NCBI GenBank assembly: GCA_019187665.1
Contig: JABARH010000003.1
Coordinates: 254,982-307,967 of the forward strand
Direction of reading: 5' to 3'
Origin: Anaerolineales bacterium
GTDB lineage: Bacteria; Chloroflexota; Anaerolineae; Anaerolineales; Villigracilaceae
Length of the DNA stretch: 52,986 nucleotides
The notes under the pieces are model-generated. The model did no database searches and was not told the origin of the DNA. It saw only the letters and a list, made by a program, of their open reading frames with translations. Shown piece after piece: positions 23,886-32,469 of this stretch (positions are counted from its first letter, which is position 1; each line of letters opens with the position of its first letter). The translations under genes were made by a program, and so were the position numbers.

Positions 23886-25313
23886 TTAGGGGACGGTGTA
23901 TTCGATGATCAATTGCGGGCGATACGAAGCAGGGGCGTTGCCACTGTAGAACCTCAAGTAGTCTGAGCGGAAGTCGTTGTCGTCGTCCGCCGAAAAGTGC
24001 AGACGGAATTGAGTGACGCCCGCCAGGTTGATCAAGCCGAGGTTTCCAGAACCGAGCGTGGAGGAATACCAGGATTTAACGGTGGCGCTGGAGACCGTCA
24101 TGGCAGAGTCGAGGCTGGAGGTCGCTTCAAAGTCGCTGACTTGCAGGCTGTTGTTGCCGCCGAATGCGCCGCTGATGATATCCACGAACAGGGGGCCATG
24201 CGTGTTAAAGGGATTGCCGCCGACGATGCGGCTATATCGGAATTTCAACGTGACGGCTGTGATGGTGGCGTTATCGGGGATGGCGGAGGTGTCGAAGGAT
24301 AGGATGCTTTGATATTGGCGGTTCGAGGCATTGTCGCCGACGAAGAGGGTTGAGGCGCTTGCATTAAGCGACCCGCCTATGTTAGTGGATTCGCCGGACT
24401 CGAGCGTCCAGCCGTCGTATGTGCCGGTCGAGCGGATGGTGAGGGACTCTGAGGCGGGGCCGGATTGGATGTATGAGTTGATCCAGTTGGTAAAGACGGA
24501 GACGCGCGTGTATACGCCGTAGTCGCCGGGGTCGGCGCATCCGTCGCCCCACGAGACGACGCCGGCCAACTGCCAGCCGTTGCCTGTGTCCACCACAAGC
24601 GGTCCGCCCGAATCGCCCTGGCAGGAATCTTTGCCGCCCTGTTCCAGTCCGGCGCACAGCATATCGGAGGTGATCTGCCCGTTGTAGTGAGCGGCATCGT
24701 TGCATAATGTGTTCGAGATGATTGGCACTTGAACTTCATACAGTTTTTGGGGCCATGCCGGGTTGGATTCGGTGTTGCCCCAGCCGGTGACCCAGGCATT
24801 AACCCCGGTCAGGCTTCCGACATTAGACGGCACAAGCGGAATCAATGCGGTCTTGCTTTCGCCGCTTCCGCCAATATCAACCGGCGAACTCAATTTCAGC
24901 AGGGCGATGTCATTCGCGCCCCCGCTGTAAGAGGGATGGCTAATAATTTGAATAACATCACGCTTTTGAGCGCCGGGGTGGCTGGAAAGATCATGAATAC
25001 CGGCCACCACATCAATTGAATTGGTGGTCTCGCCGACGACACAGTGAGCGGCAGTCACCACCCATTCGGGGGCGACCAGCGAGCCGCCACAGAATTGATT
25101 ACTGTAATAATCGCTGGCGCCGCCTTGAATTAACGCCACCTGCCAGGGCCACTCGCCCGCAGTGGACTCCGCGCCGCCGACGATCGCATCCGGCGGAGGC
25201 GTTCCTTCATCCGCGCTGGCGGGAAAAACGCTCCCGGAGAAAAAGAGCGAAAGGAAAATGGCGGTCAAAATGATCAACGAAAGAGAGGTACGAACCGGTT
25301 GTTTGAAAAACAT
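23886..25313 (-). CDS. Secreted trypsin-like serine protease (S1A)
   Basis: The 475-residue protein has a signal peptide (about 1-35), an IVGG activation site at 44-47 and a complete triad: H90 (TAAHC), D135 (NDIALL) and S235 (GDSGGP). D229 in KDSCQGD matches the S1-pocket aspartate of trypsin, so cleavage after Arg or Lys is expected. Several Cys pairs could form disulfides. The C-terminal 200 residues form a beta-rich domain, probably for binding or anchoring. The enzyme should act outside the cell; self-activation at IVGG is possible. Confidence 0.93.
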   Translation of the reverse strand: MFFKQPVRTSLSLIILTAIFLSLFFSGSVFPASADEGTPPPDAIVGGAESTAGEWPWQVALIQGGASDYYSNQFCGGSLVAPEWVVTAAHCVVGETTNSIDVVAGIHDLSSHPGAQKRDVIQIISHPSYSGGANDIALLKLSSPVDIGGSGESKTALIPLVPSNVGSLTGVNAWVTGWGNTESNPAWPQKLYEVQVPIISNTLCNDAAHYNGQITSDMLCAGLEQGGKDSCQGDSGGPLVVDTGNGWQLAGVVSWGDGCADPGDYGVYTRVSVFTNWINSYIQSGPASESLTIRSTGTYDGWTLESGESTNIGGSLNASASTLFVGDNASNRQYQSILSFDTSAIPDNATITAVTLKFRYSRIVGGNPFNTHGPLFVDIISGAFGGNNSLQVSDFEATSSLDSAMTVSSATVKSWYSSTLGSGNLGLINLAGVTQFRLHFSADDDNDFRSDYLRFYSGNAPASYRPQLIIEYTVP

Positions 25314-25335
25314 TGAATGCTCCTTATAACGCAGA

Positions 25336-25411
25336 ACTTACGCATAATTGGCGTTCTCTAACGCTCCTGCTGGCGTTAGAGAACGCGCCTTACGCAAGGT
25401 CTTGCGTAAGT
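25336..25411. repeat. 76-bp nested palindrome
   Basis: Outer arms ACTTACGCA and TGCGTAAGT enclose two perfect hairpins: 14-bp GCGTTCTCTAACGC/GCGTTAGAGAACGC (25351-25386) and 10-bp CTTACGCAAG/CTTGCGTAAG (25389-25410). No ORF. It looks like a small structured insertion or dispersed repeat. Confidence 0.75.
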
Positions 25412-25451
25412 CCTGTAACGATAAACATCCTGCAAGGGTCAAGCACGCGTA

Positions 25452-25470
25452 GTCAGGCTTTTAGCCTGAC
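25452..25470. repeat. GTCAGGCT hairpin
   Basis: An 8-bp perfect stem (GTCAGGCT/AGCCTGAC) with a TTT loop, in the gap between the divergent protease and acyl-CoA synthetase genes. The rest of this gap (25471-25590) shows nothing recognisable. Confidence 0.6.
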
Positions 25471-25591
25471 GCCTTCCTAAAAACAGATGGGGCAAGTATA
25501 GCAAAAAACGCGCCCACTTACTTGATGAAATTGTCAACCCATTCAAGGGATGAGGCAATCAACCAAAACGGCTATAACTCAAAGCACTGGG

Positions 25592-25597
25592 TATAAT
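25592..25597 (+). promoter_or_regulatory. -10 box of the acyl-CoA synthetase gene, probably leaderless
   Basis: TATAAT ends 7 bp before the ATG at 25605, so transcription should begin on or next to the start codon. There is no ribosome binding site in this gap. No consensus -35 box is seen. Confidence 0.55.
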
Positions 25598-25604
25598 TCA
25601 CCAC

Positions 25605-27698
25605 ATGGACTCCTCCCTCACTCCCTTCTTCACTCCGCGCGGCGTGGCCATTGTGGGCGCCTCCACCGACCCGATGAAACTCGGCTACGGCGTGGCGCGC
25701 AACATCCTGCAAAGCCAGTATCGCGGCGCGGTACATTTTGTCAACCCCAAAGCCGAATCGCTGATGGGGCTTCCGATGTACGCCTCCATCAAAGATGTTC
25801 CGGACCCGGTGGATATGGCGGTGCTGATCGTCCCCGCAGGCTCGATGCCGCAGGCTCTGCGCGATTGCGCGGCGCGCGGCATCCACGCGGCCATCATCAT
25901 GGCGGGCGGATTCCGCGAAGTGGGAGCCGAAGGCGCAAAACTGGAGGAGGAGATTATCGCCATCGCGCGTGAGAGCAAGATCCGCATGTTGGGACCCAAC
26001 TGCATCGGCTTGCTCGACACACACTACCCGCTCGACATCACCTTCCTCCCGCCGCCGCTCCCCGCCCCCGGCGACATCGGATTCCTCTCCCACTCCGGCG
26101 CGTTCTGCGCCGCCGTCATAGACTGGTCGCGCCAGCAGGGATTCTCCTTCTCGCGCCTGATCAGCCTCGGCAACCAATCCGACATCACCGAGACGGACCT
26201 GATCGCGCCGATGGCGGCTGACAAACAAACGCGCGTGCTTGCCATCTACATCGAATCGCTCCCCGACGGCGGGCGCTTCATCGAGGAAGCGCGGCGCGCG
26301 ACGATCACCACGCCGATCGTCGCGCTCAAAGTGGGCCGCTCCGCCAGCGGCAAACGCGCCGCCGCCTCGCATACCGGCGCCCTCGCAGGCGCAGACATCG
26401 CCTACGACTCCGCGTTTGAGAAGGCGGGCGTGTTGCGCGTCTCCAGCGCGGAGGAACTCTTTGAATGGTCGCGCGCGCTGGCGTGGCTCCCGCTCCCCAA
26501 AGGCAGGCGCATGGCGGTGCTCACCAACGCCGGCGGACCGGGCGTCATGTCCGCCGACTTTATCGAAGAACACGGCATGACTCTCGCGGAACTCAGTGAA
26601 GCGACCATAAAAAAATTGCGCGCGCTCCTGCCGCCCGCCGCGAGCCTGATCAACCCGGTCGACATGCTTTCAAGCGCCTCGCCCCAACAATATGCCAGCT
26701 GCTTGCAGATCCTGCTCGACGAACCCAACGTGGACGGCGTCCTGCTCGTCCTTCCGCCGCCGCCGATGTACTCCACCGAGTCCGTCGCCGACTCGCTCAT
26801 CCCGCACATCCGCGCCTCGCGCAAACCGGTCACCGTCTCGCTGATGGGAAGCAACCTCGTGCGCGAAGCCTGGCGGCGCTTCAACGCGGCGCGCATCCCC
26901 ACCTACGACTTCCCCGAACGCGCCGCCTCCGCCCTCTCCTGCCTCGTCCAACGCGCCGAATATTTACGCAACCTCGAATCCGCTGCCACTCTTTCCATGG
27001 AAATGGATCACGCGAAGATCGAAGCGATTCTGCGCGACGCGCCCTCCGCCTCCTGGCTCGACCCCGAACGGGTGACGCAGTTGCTGGGCGCATGCGGCAT
27101 CCCGGGCGCCCCGCTCAAACTCGCCGCCACCGCCGACCAGGCCGCCTCCCTCGCCCGCGAACTGGGATTCCCCATCGCGCTCAAGATCGCCTCGCCGGAT
27201 ATTTTGCACAAATCCGACGTGGGCGGAGTCTTCCTCAATCTTGTGACAGAAATTGAAGTCCGTAACGCATTCGAAGCGGCAATTTTCAAAGCGGAACAAG
27301 CCCAGCCCGACGCGCGCATCGAGGGCTGTCACCTGCAACGCATGATCCCGCCGGGACAGGAAGTCATCCTCGGCGCGACACGCGATCCCCAATTCGGTCC
27401 GCTGATCATGTTCGGCTCGGGCGGCGTGGACGTGGAAGGGTTGAAAGACATCGCCTTCCACCTCGCCCCGCTGACCGTCCGCGAAGCCGAGGCGCTGATC
27501 GAGCGCACCTGGGCGGGCAAAAAACTGGCGGGCTTCCGCTCCATCCCTCCCGCCGACCGGAATGCCGTCCGCGAGGCGCTCCTGCGACTCTCCGAGCTCG
27601 TTCACCATCATCCGCAAATTTCCGAGATCGAGATCAACCCCCTGCGCGTGTTGGAATCCGGCGCCGTCGCCGTGGACGCGCGAGTCAGGCTGGCTTGA
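25605..27698 (+). CDS. ADP-forming acetyl/acyl-CoA synthetase, fused alpha-beta
   Basis: The enzyme conserves the energy of acyl-CoA as ATP. Residues 1-450 hold the CoA-binding (RGVAIVGAS), ligase and succinyl-CoA-ligase-like domains, with the phosphohistidine H256 in ASHTGALAG. From about residue 480 an ATP-grasp domain follows (GFPIALKIASPDILHKSDVGGV, then EINPLRVLESG). At 697 residues both subunits are fused in one chain. It fits acetate or branched-acid production in a fermenting organism. The substrate is not readable from sequence. Confidence 0.92.
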   Translation: MDSSLTPFFTPRGVAIVGASTDPMKLGYGVARNILQSQYRGAVHFVNPKAESLMGLPMYASIKDVPDPVDMAVLIVPAGSMPQALRDCAARGIHAAIIMAGGFREVGAEGAKLEEEIIAIARESKIRMLGPNCIGLLDTHYPLDITFLPPPLPAPGDIGFLSHSGAFCAAVIDWSRQQGFSFSRLISLGNQSDITETDLIAPMAADKQTRVLAIYIESLPDGGRFIEEARRATITTPIVALKVGRSASGKRAAASHTGALAGADIAYDSAFEKAGVLRVSSAEELFEWSRALAWLPLPKGRRMAVLTNAGGPGVMSADFIEEHGMTLAELSEATIKKLRALLPPAASLINPVDMLSSASPQQYASCLQILLDEPNVDGVLLVLPPPPMYSTESVADSLIPHIRASRKPVTVSLMGSNLVREAWRRFNAARIPTYDFPERAASALSCLVQRAEYLRNLESAATLSMEMDHAKIEAILRDAPSASWLDPERVTQLLGACGIPGAPLKLAATADQAASLARELGFPIALKIASPDILHKSDVGGVFLNLVTEIEVRNAFEAAIFKAEQAQPDARIEGCHLQRMIPPGQEVILGATRDPQFGPLIMFGSGGVDVEGLKDIAFHLAPLTVREAEALIERTWAGKKLAGFRSIPPADRNAVREALLRLSELVHHHPQISEIEINPLRVLESGAVAVDARVRLA

Positions 27699-27702
27699 AT
27701 TT

Positions 27703-28497
27703 ATGATCGAAATAGAAACGATCCTCCACGCCGCACAACCGGCCACCGTCGCGGTTGCGTGGTATGACCTGCACACCAACCGCGAATTTTTCAGCCGCGC
27801 CGACGAATCATTCTATCCTGCCAGCACATTCAAAGTGGGCGTGATGATGGAAGCCTTCCACCGCGCCTCGCAGGGTTTGCTCAACCTCGAGGATAAAATC
27901 CCGGTCGTCAACTCATTTACAAGCGCCGCGGACGGCTCGTCATTTTCCATTCAGGCGGAGGACGACTCGGATACAACTCTCTACGAAAAAATCGGCGGGC
28001 AGGAAACGCTGCGCGGGATCATCCATTTGATGATCGCGCGCAGTAGTAATCTCGGCACGAATATTCTTGTCGAACGGCTGGGCGCGCAACAAATCCAGGC
28101 ATACCTGCGCCAGCTTGGCGTGGAAGGCGTCCACATTCTGCGCGGCGTGTACGATGTGCGCGCGTACGCTCAGGGCATTGCCAATTCCGCCTCGGCAAGA
28201 GGCTTGATGCACATGATGCAAGCCATTGCCGATGGAAAAGCCGCAGCGTCGCAAGAGATGATCGAAATTTTATTTGAGCAGGAATTCAACGAGGGCATCC
28301 CCGCGCGCCTGCCAAAATCGGCGCGCGTGGCGCACAAGACCGGCTGGATGGATGACCTGTATCACGATTGCGGAATTATTTTCCCCGAAAAACGCAAACC
28401 CTACCTGCTCGCCGTAATGACAACCGGATTCAAACACGAGACGGACGCGCATGCCTGCGTGGCATCCATCTCGGAAACGATTTACAAAGCCCTATGA
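27703..28497 (+). CDS. Class A beta-lactamase-like serine hydrolase
   Basis: The 264-residue protein carries the penicillin-recognising triad: S41-x-x-K44 (STFK), S114-S115-N116 in place of SDN, and K212-T-G. There is no evident signal peptide, unlike secreted beta-lactamases, so a cytoplasmic peptidase or esterase role is possible. An omega-loop glutamate is not obvious. It starts 4 bp after the synthetase stop and overlaps the MOSC gene by 4 bp, forming an operon. Antibiotic resistance should not be assumed. Confidence 0.85.
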   Translation: MIEIETILHAAQPATVAVAWYDLHTNREFFSRADESFYPASTFKVGVMMEAFHRASQGLLNLEDKIPVVNSFTSAADGSSFSIQAEDDSDTTLYEKIGGQETLRGIIHLMIARSSNLGTNILVERLGAQQIQAYLRQLGVEGVHILRGVYDVRAYAQGIANSASARGLMHMMQAIADGKAAASQEMIEILFEQEFNEGIPARLPKSARVAHKTGWMDDLYHDCGIIFPEKRKPYLLAVMTTGFKHETDAHACVASISETIYKAL

Positions 28498-29291
28498 TTC
28501 AACTCGCCTCCCTCATCTACTATCCCATCAAAGCCTGCCGCGGGTTTGAAGTGACCGCCGCGCAAGTGACGCGCATGGGGCTGGCGCGCGACCGCCGCAT
28601 GATGGTCGTCACGCCGCAGGGAAAATTTTTAACCCAGCGCGAGCATCCGCGTTTCGCGCTCGTCACGCCGACCCTCGAAGATGATTCTGTGATTCTCTCC
28701 GCGCCGAATTTCGATTCCCTGCGCGTCCCGATTCGCTCCAGCGGCGCGCCCGTCGCGGTGGATATCTGGAACAGCAAAAACGTGGACGCCATAGACCAGG
28801 GCGACGAAGCCGCGCAATGGTTTTCGGACTGGCTCCGGTTAAGCGTGCGCCTCGTCCACATTGCAGACGGGTTCATCCGCAACGTCAACGAAAACTATGC
28901 GGTGCGCGCAGACGATCACACCGGCTTCGCCGACGGCTATCCGATTCTGCTCGTCTCCGAAGAATCGCTGGCGGATTTAAATTCACGTTTGGACATTCCC
29001 CTGCCGATGAATCGCTTCCGTCCCAACCTTGTTGTGCGCGGCTGTGATCCCTTCGCGGAGGATACATGGAAGCGCATCCGCATCGGCGGCGTGACGCTGG
29101 CGCTGGTCAAGCCGTGCGGGCGCTGTCTGGTGACGACAATAGACAAGGAAACGCTGGAGAAAAGCAAAGAACCGCTCAAAACGCTGACCACATTCCGCAA
29201 GCGCAACGGCAAGGTCATGTTCGGGCAAAATGGAATTCCGCTGGGCGATGCCCGCCTCGAGGTCGGAATGAACGTGGACGTTTTATCGTGA
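28494..29291 (+). CDS. MOSC-domain protein (MOSC N-terminal beta-barrel)
   Basis: The 265-residue protein has a MOSC N-terminal domain (LIYYPIKACRGFEV) and a MOSC domain containing MNRFRPNLVVRG and the conserved Cys in VKPCGRCLVTTID. Family members such as YcbX and mARC reduce N-hydroxylated compounds with molybdenum cofactor bound at that cysteine. The redox partner is not encoded next door. The ATGA overlap with the upstream gene sets the start at 28494. Confidence 0.9.
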   Translation: MIQLASLIYYPIKACRGFEVTAAQVTRMGLARDRRMMVVTPQGKFLTQREHPRFALVTPTLEDDSVILSAPNFDSLRVPIRSSGAPVAVDIWNSKNVDAIDQGDEAAQWFSDWLRLSVRLVHIADGFIRNVNENYAVRADDHTGFADGYPILLVSEESLADLNSRLDIPLPMNRFRPNLVVRGCDPFAEDTWKRIRIGGVTLALVKPCGRCLVTTIDKETLEKSKEPLKTLTTFRKRNGKVMFGQNGIPLGDARLEVGMNVDVLS

Positions 29292-29306
29292 GGTAAAATC
29301 CAGCCC

Positions 29307-30083
29307 ATGTCTTTATCCCGGCGCGACATCTTAAAACTTGGCGGCGCGGCGTTGATCGCCTCCGCATTGTCTCCCATCCTCCGCGCGCAGAGCGCCTCGA
29401 CTCCGCCCTCCATCTTCTCGCGCGGAAGCCGCCGCCTGCCGCGCGTGGCATTGACCATTGACGATTGCCATCTGTCGTACATCCTCCAGCGCATGGAAAA
29501 CACACTGGCGGACAACCCGGACATGCGCGTCACATTTTTCCCGACCGGCGAAGCCCTGCTTAGCATCGAATCAAAACTGCCCGGCGTTTGGAAGCGCATT
29601 GCGGAGCAGGGTCACGACATTGGGTATCATTCCTACAGCCACATCAACCCGCAGTTATTCAGCAACCAAGCCGCGCTCGAAGATTACGACCGCTGGCGCG
29701 AGGCATTGAACAAGGTCCTGTCGAAAGAAACGCGCGTCTATTTTGCGCGTCCGCCGTATGGCAATGCCAGCCCCTCCTTTTTAAATCTATGCGGTCAACG
29801 CGGATTGATCTGCACGCTGTGGTCGTGGGGCTGGGGCGGCGCCGACGCGCAAGACACAGCCGCCTACACCATGCCAAAAACAAAAAACGGCGACGTTGTA
29901 TTAATGCACACTCGCAGCGTGGACGCGGCAGTCTTCGCGCAGGGCTTGCCCTGGTTGAAATCGCAAGGCAAGCAAGCCGTCACGCTCCGCCAGTTGTATT
30001 ATGATTTTCGCAAAGAGCAGATAGACGCCGAGGGCTGTGAAGTATCCGAGGCAAATTCGCTCACGCGCACGTGCGATGAATAA
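29307..30083 (+). CDS. Polysaccharide deacetylase (NodB-like), Tat-type signal
   Basis: The 258-residue protein starts with a twin-arginine signal (SRRDILKLGG, then a hydrophobic stretch to about 27). NodB motif 1 is TIDDC with D52 and D53; motif 2 is GYHSYSH with H108 and H112. Motif 3 includes ARPPYG. These residues bind metal and catalyse removal of N- or O-acetyl groups from glycans at the cell surface. The sugar substrate is unknown. Confidence 0.88.
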   Translation: MSLSRRDILKLGGAALIASALSPILRAQSASTPPSIFSRGSRRLPRVALTIDDCHLSYILQRMENTLADNPDMRVTFFPTGEALLSIESKLPGVWKRIAEQGHDIGYHSYSHINPQLFSNQAALEDYDRWREALNKVLSKETRVYFARPPYGNASPSFLNLCGQRGLICTLWSWGWGGADAQDTAAYTMPKTKNGDVVLMHTRSVDAAVFAQGLPWLKSQGKQAVTLRQLYYDFRKEQIDAEGCEVSEANSLTRTCDE

Positions 30084-30104
30084 TCCCAATTTTAGAGGCA
30101 TCCC

Positions 30105-31151
30105 ATGAAGCAACTCAGGTTATATTTCGTTCTCTTTGCATTGATATTATCCGCCTGTCGGATGGGGAACAACCGCCCGGCGAATCCTCCCGCTTCACCC
30201 GCCGACTCCACGCCCGCATCGCCTCCCTCCAAGTCCCAAGCGGGCGCCGCCTCGCTGAATTTTTCCCAGGGACGCAACGATTACACCATCACCGTGGACG
30301 ACACGCCGCGCGAATTCATCATCTACGTGCCGAGCGGCTATGATCCTAATATCGCCACGCCGCTTTTATTCATGTTCCATGGAAGCAACCAGAGCGGCAA
30401 CATCATGTACGAGAACACCGATTGGGTCAACAAAGCGGAGGAGGAAACGATCCTGGTTGTCTTCCCCACCAGCTGGGAATATCCGCTACTCACCGAACCC
30501 GGCGTTCATGAAAAGTGGAACACGTTCAGCATGAAGGACGAAGTTGTCGAAGGCACAGAATTAAAAGACGACGTTAAGTTCACGCGCACAATGTTAGACC
30601 TTGTTCAATCCACCTTCAACGTGGATGAAAAACAAATCTTTGCCAGCGGCTTTTCGAACGGCGCGGCGTTCGTTTCCACCCGCCTGACCGCGGAAATGAA
30701 CGATGTCTTCGCCGCCTATGCCATCAGCGGAAGCGGCATCTTCGGCGTGGACGAGGGTAACTCCACGCTCCTTTCAGGAGAAAGTCCGCCGGTCATCAAT
30801 GTGTCCGTCTATTCCATCATCGGCACCCAAGATGAAAAAGTCTCCCTCAGCACGGGACTCGAACGCCCCTTCCCGACCCAGCCCGACGAGATCATCCATG
30901 AGCCGGTCTTTCACCAGATGCTGGTCAACTCCACCTCCCTGCTTGGCTTGAGCATGGATTACAGCGCGGTGAACGACCCGCCTTCCACTATCTTCACGTT
31001 CCGCAACAGCACGCAAGGCTGGCAAAACGAATTCATCTTCCAGATGGTGAAGGGACTCTTCCACGAGTATCCCGCTGGCGACAACAATGCCCCCGGCGTG
31101 AACGCCTCCGATCTCTTTTGGGATTTCTTTCTCAATCACGTGGAGCAGTAA
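30105..31151 (+). CDS. Lipoprotein esterase of the LpqC/PHB-depolymerase type
   Basis: The 348-residue protein has a lipobox LSAC (C18) and a Pro/Ala/Ser linker to about residue 50. The alpha/beta-hydrolase core contains LFMFHGSNQSGN as the oxyanion region and nucleophile S184 in GFSNG. Such enzymes cleave feruloyl, acetyl or polyester bonds. GAGG precedes the ATG. It follows the deacetylase on the same strand with a 21-bp gap; both may act on extracellular polymers. Confidence 0.85.
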   Translation: MKQLRLYFVLFALILSACRMGNNRPANPPASPADSTPASPPSKSQAGAASLNFSQGRNDYTITVDDTPREFIIYVPSGYDPNIATPLLFMFHGSNQSGNIMYENTDWVNKAEEETILVVFPTSWEYPLLTEPGVHEKWNTFSMKDEVVEGTELKDDVKFTRTMLDLVQSTFNVDEKQIFASGFSNGAAFVSTRLTAEMNDVFAAYAISGSGIFGVDEGNSTLLSGESPPVINVSVYSIIGTQDEKVSLSTGLERPFPTQPDEIIHEPVFHQMLVNSTSLLGLSMDYSAVNDPPSTIFTFRNSTQGWQNEFIFQMVKGLFHEYPAGDNNAPGVNASDLFWDFFLNHVEQ

Positions 31152-31193
31152 ACGACTCACACAGCCGTTGAACTACCGGATGAACCGCGCGGC

Positions 31194-32168
31194 CTAGATC
31201 CGGTTCGCGTACTTCTCCGCAAACAGCGCGGTCCCTCCGCCTGTGTGCCAAAACAAAATCGTTTCGTCCTTTTTGAAATACCCCTTGCGGATGAGGTCTA
31301 TCATCCCTGCCGCCGCGCGTCCCGTGTAGACGGGATCGAGCAGAAGACCTTCATACTTTGCAAACAGATTGACCGCTTCGCGCTCCGCCTCGGTCAACAC
31401 GCCGTAGCCTGCTTTGCAGTAGTCGGCATTTGCCAACACCTCAGCCGACTCGAACTGAATCCGCTCCCCCAGCCTTTCACTCGCCTCCGTCGCCAGTTTG
31501 GACACGCGACCCTTCAACCACTCTTCCGACTCGTCAATGCTGATTCCCAGCACCTTGCCTTTGAATCCAAACACGCGCTGACCTAACACAAGTCCCGCGT
31601 GTGTCCCGCCTGAGGATGTGCCGAAGACGATGTGATCGAGATTTCGGAAGTCTGTCCATTGCTTCATCAACTCCTCCATCGCAAACACATACCCCAACGC
31701 GCCCGTCGGACTCGATCCGCCATACGGGACGAGATACGGCTTGCGTCCATCCGCGACGACTTTATCGAATGTCTCTTGCAACACGCGGTCGCGTTCATTG
31801 CGATCGGCAATCGTCACGACTTCCGCGCCGAATAATTGATCCAACAACAAATTTGCGGACGGTTTATCAGGCATCTCGCCATTCAACACAAGGATGCAAT
31901 CGAATCCATACTTCGCCGCCGCCGCCGCAGTCTGACGACAATGATTCGACTGCAACGCGCCACCAGAGATCAACGTCCGAGCGCCTTGCTCCTGCGCCTC
32001 GGCAACGAGAAACTCCAACTTGCGAGTCTTGTTGCCGCCGAAAGCGAGTCCCGTCTGGTCGTCGCGCTTGACGAGGATGCGCGGTCCGCCTAAATGGTCC
32101 GAAAGACGCGGGAGTTCTTCGATGGGAGTTGGGAGGTGGGCAAAATGGAGGCGGGGGATAGTGTTCAT
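31194..32168 (-). CDS. D-cysteine desulfhydrase / ACC-deaminase family
   Basis: This fold-type II PLP enzyme degrades D-cysteine to pyruvate, sulfide and ammonia, or deaminates ACC in relatives. The PLP lysine is K47 in FGGNKTRKLEF; QSNHCRQTAAAA and FGTSSGGTHAGL complete the cofactor site. The start is ATG at 32168; the in-frame extension to 32228 falls in repeat-derived sequence. At 324 residues it is typical. Desulfhydrase and ACC deaminase cannot be told apart safely from sequence alone. Confidence 0.88.
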   Translation of the reverse strand: MNTIPRLHFAHLPTPIEELPRLSDHLGGPRILVKRDDQTGLAFGGNKTRKLEFLVAEAQEQGARTLISGGALQSNHCRQTAAAAAKYGFDCILVLNGEMPDKPSANLLLDQLFGAEVVTIADRNERDRVLQETFDKVVADGRKPYLVPYGGSSPTGALGYVFAMEELMKQWTDFRNLDHIVFGTSSGGTHAGLVLGQRVFGFKGKVLGISIDESEEWLKGRVSKLATEASERLGERIQFESAEVLANADYCKAGYGVLTEAEREAVNLFAKYEGLLLDPVYTGRAAAGMIDLIRKGYFKKDETILFWHTGGGTALFAEKYANRI

Positions 32169-32256
32169 TGGAATCCTATTTGGTGGTTGAGTAGCCCGAA
32201 GCGACAGCGGAGGACGTATCGAAACCACAGGGTTACAAGTTATATTACATTTGATC

Positions 32257-32395
32257 TGATTACCTTACACTTGGGTTGGGACGCGGATAAACGCTGATGA
32301 ACGCGGATGTTTTTTGAGAAATTTGCCCAAAAGACGCTCAGGATCCGCGTTTTCCGCGCTCGTCTGCGTCCTGATTTTAAGAGTGTAAGGTAATC
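32257..32395. mobile_element. MITE-like element, copy B
   Basis: Nearly identical to 1-140. The left end TGATTACCTTACACT is perfect; the right end is AGTGTAAGGTAATC with the last base changed. It sits between two inverted ~40-bp palindromic segments (about 32184-32226 and 32418-32462) that share GAGTAG and GACGTATCGA. It separates the desulfhydrase from the first femAB gene. Confidence 0.75.
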
Positions 32396-32469
32396 CGACA
32401 TTTGATTCTAACTTCTAATCTCGATACGTCCCGCGACGAGCATCGCGGGACTACTCGGCCAGCGAATTA

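Noticed and set aside
27703..28497. Antibiotic-resistance beta-lactamase
   Set aside because: It has no signal peptide, SSN in place of SDN and no evident omega-loop glutamate, and it sits in a metabolic operon. Only the family fold is supported.
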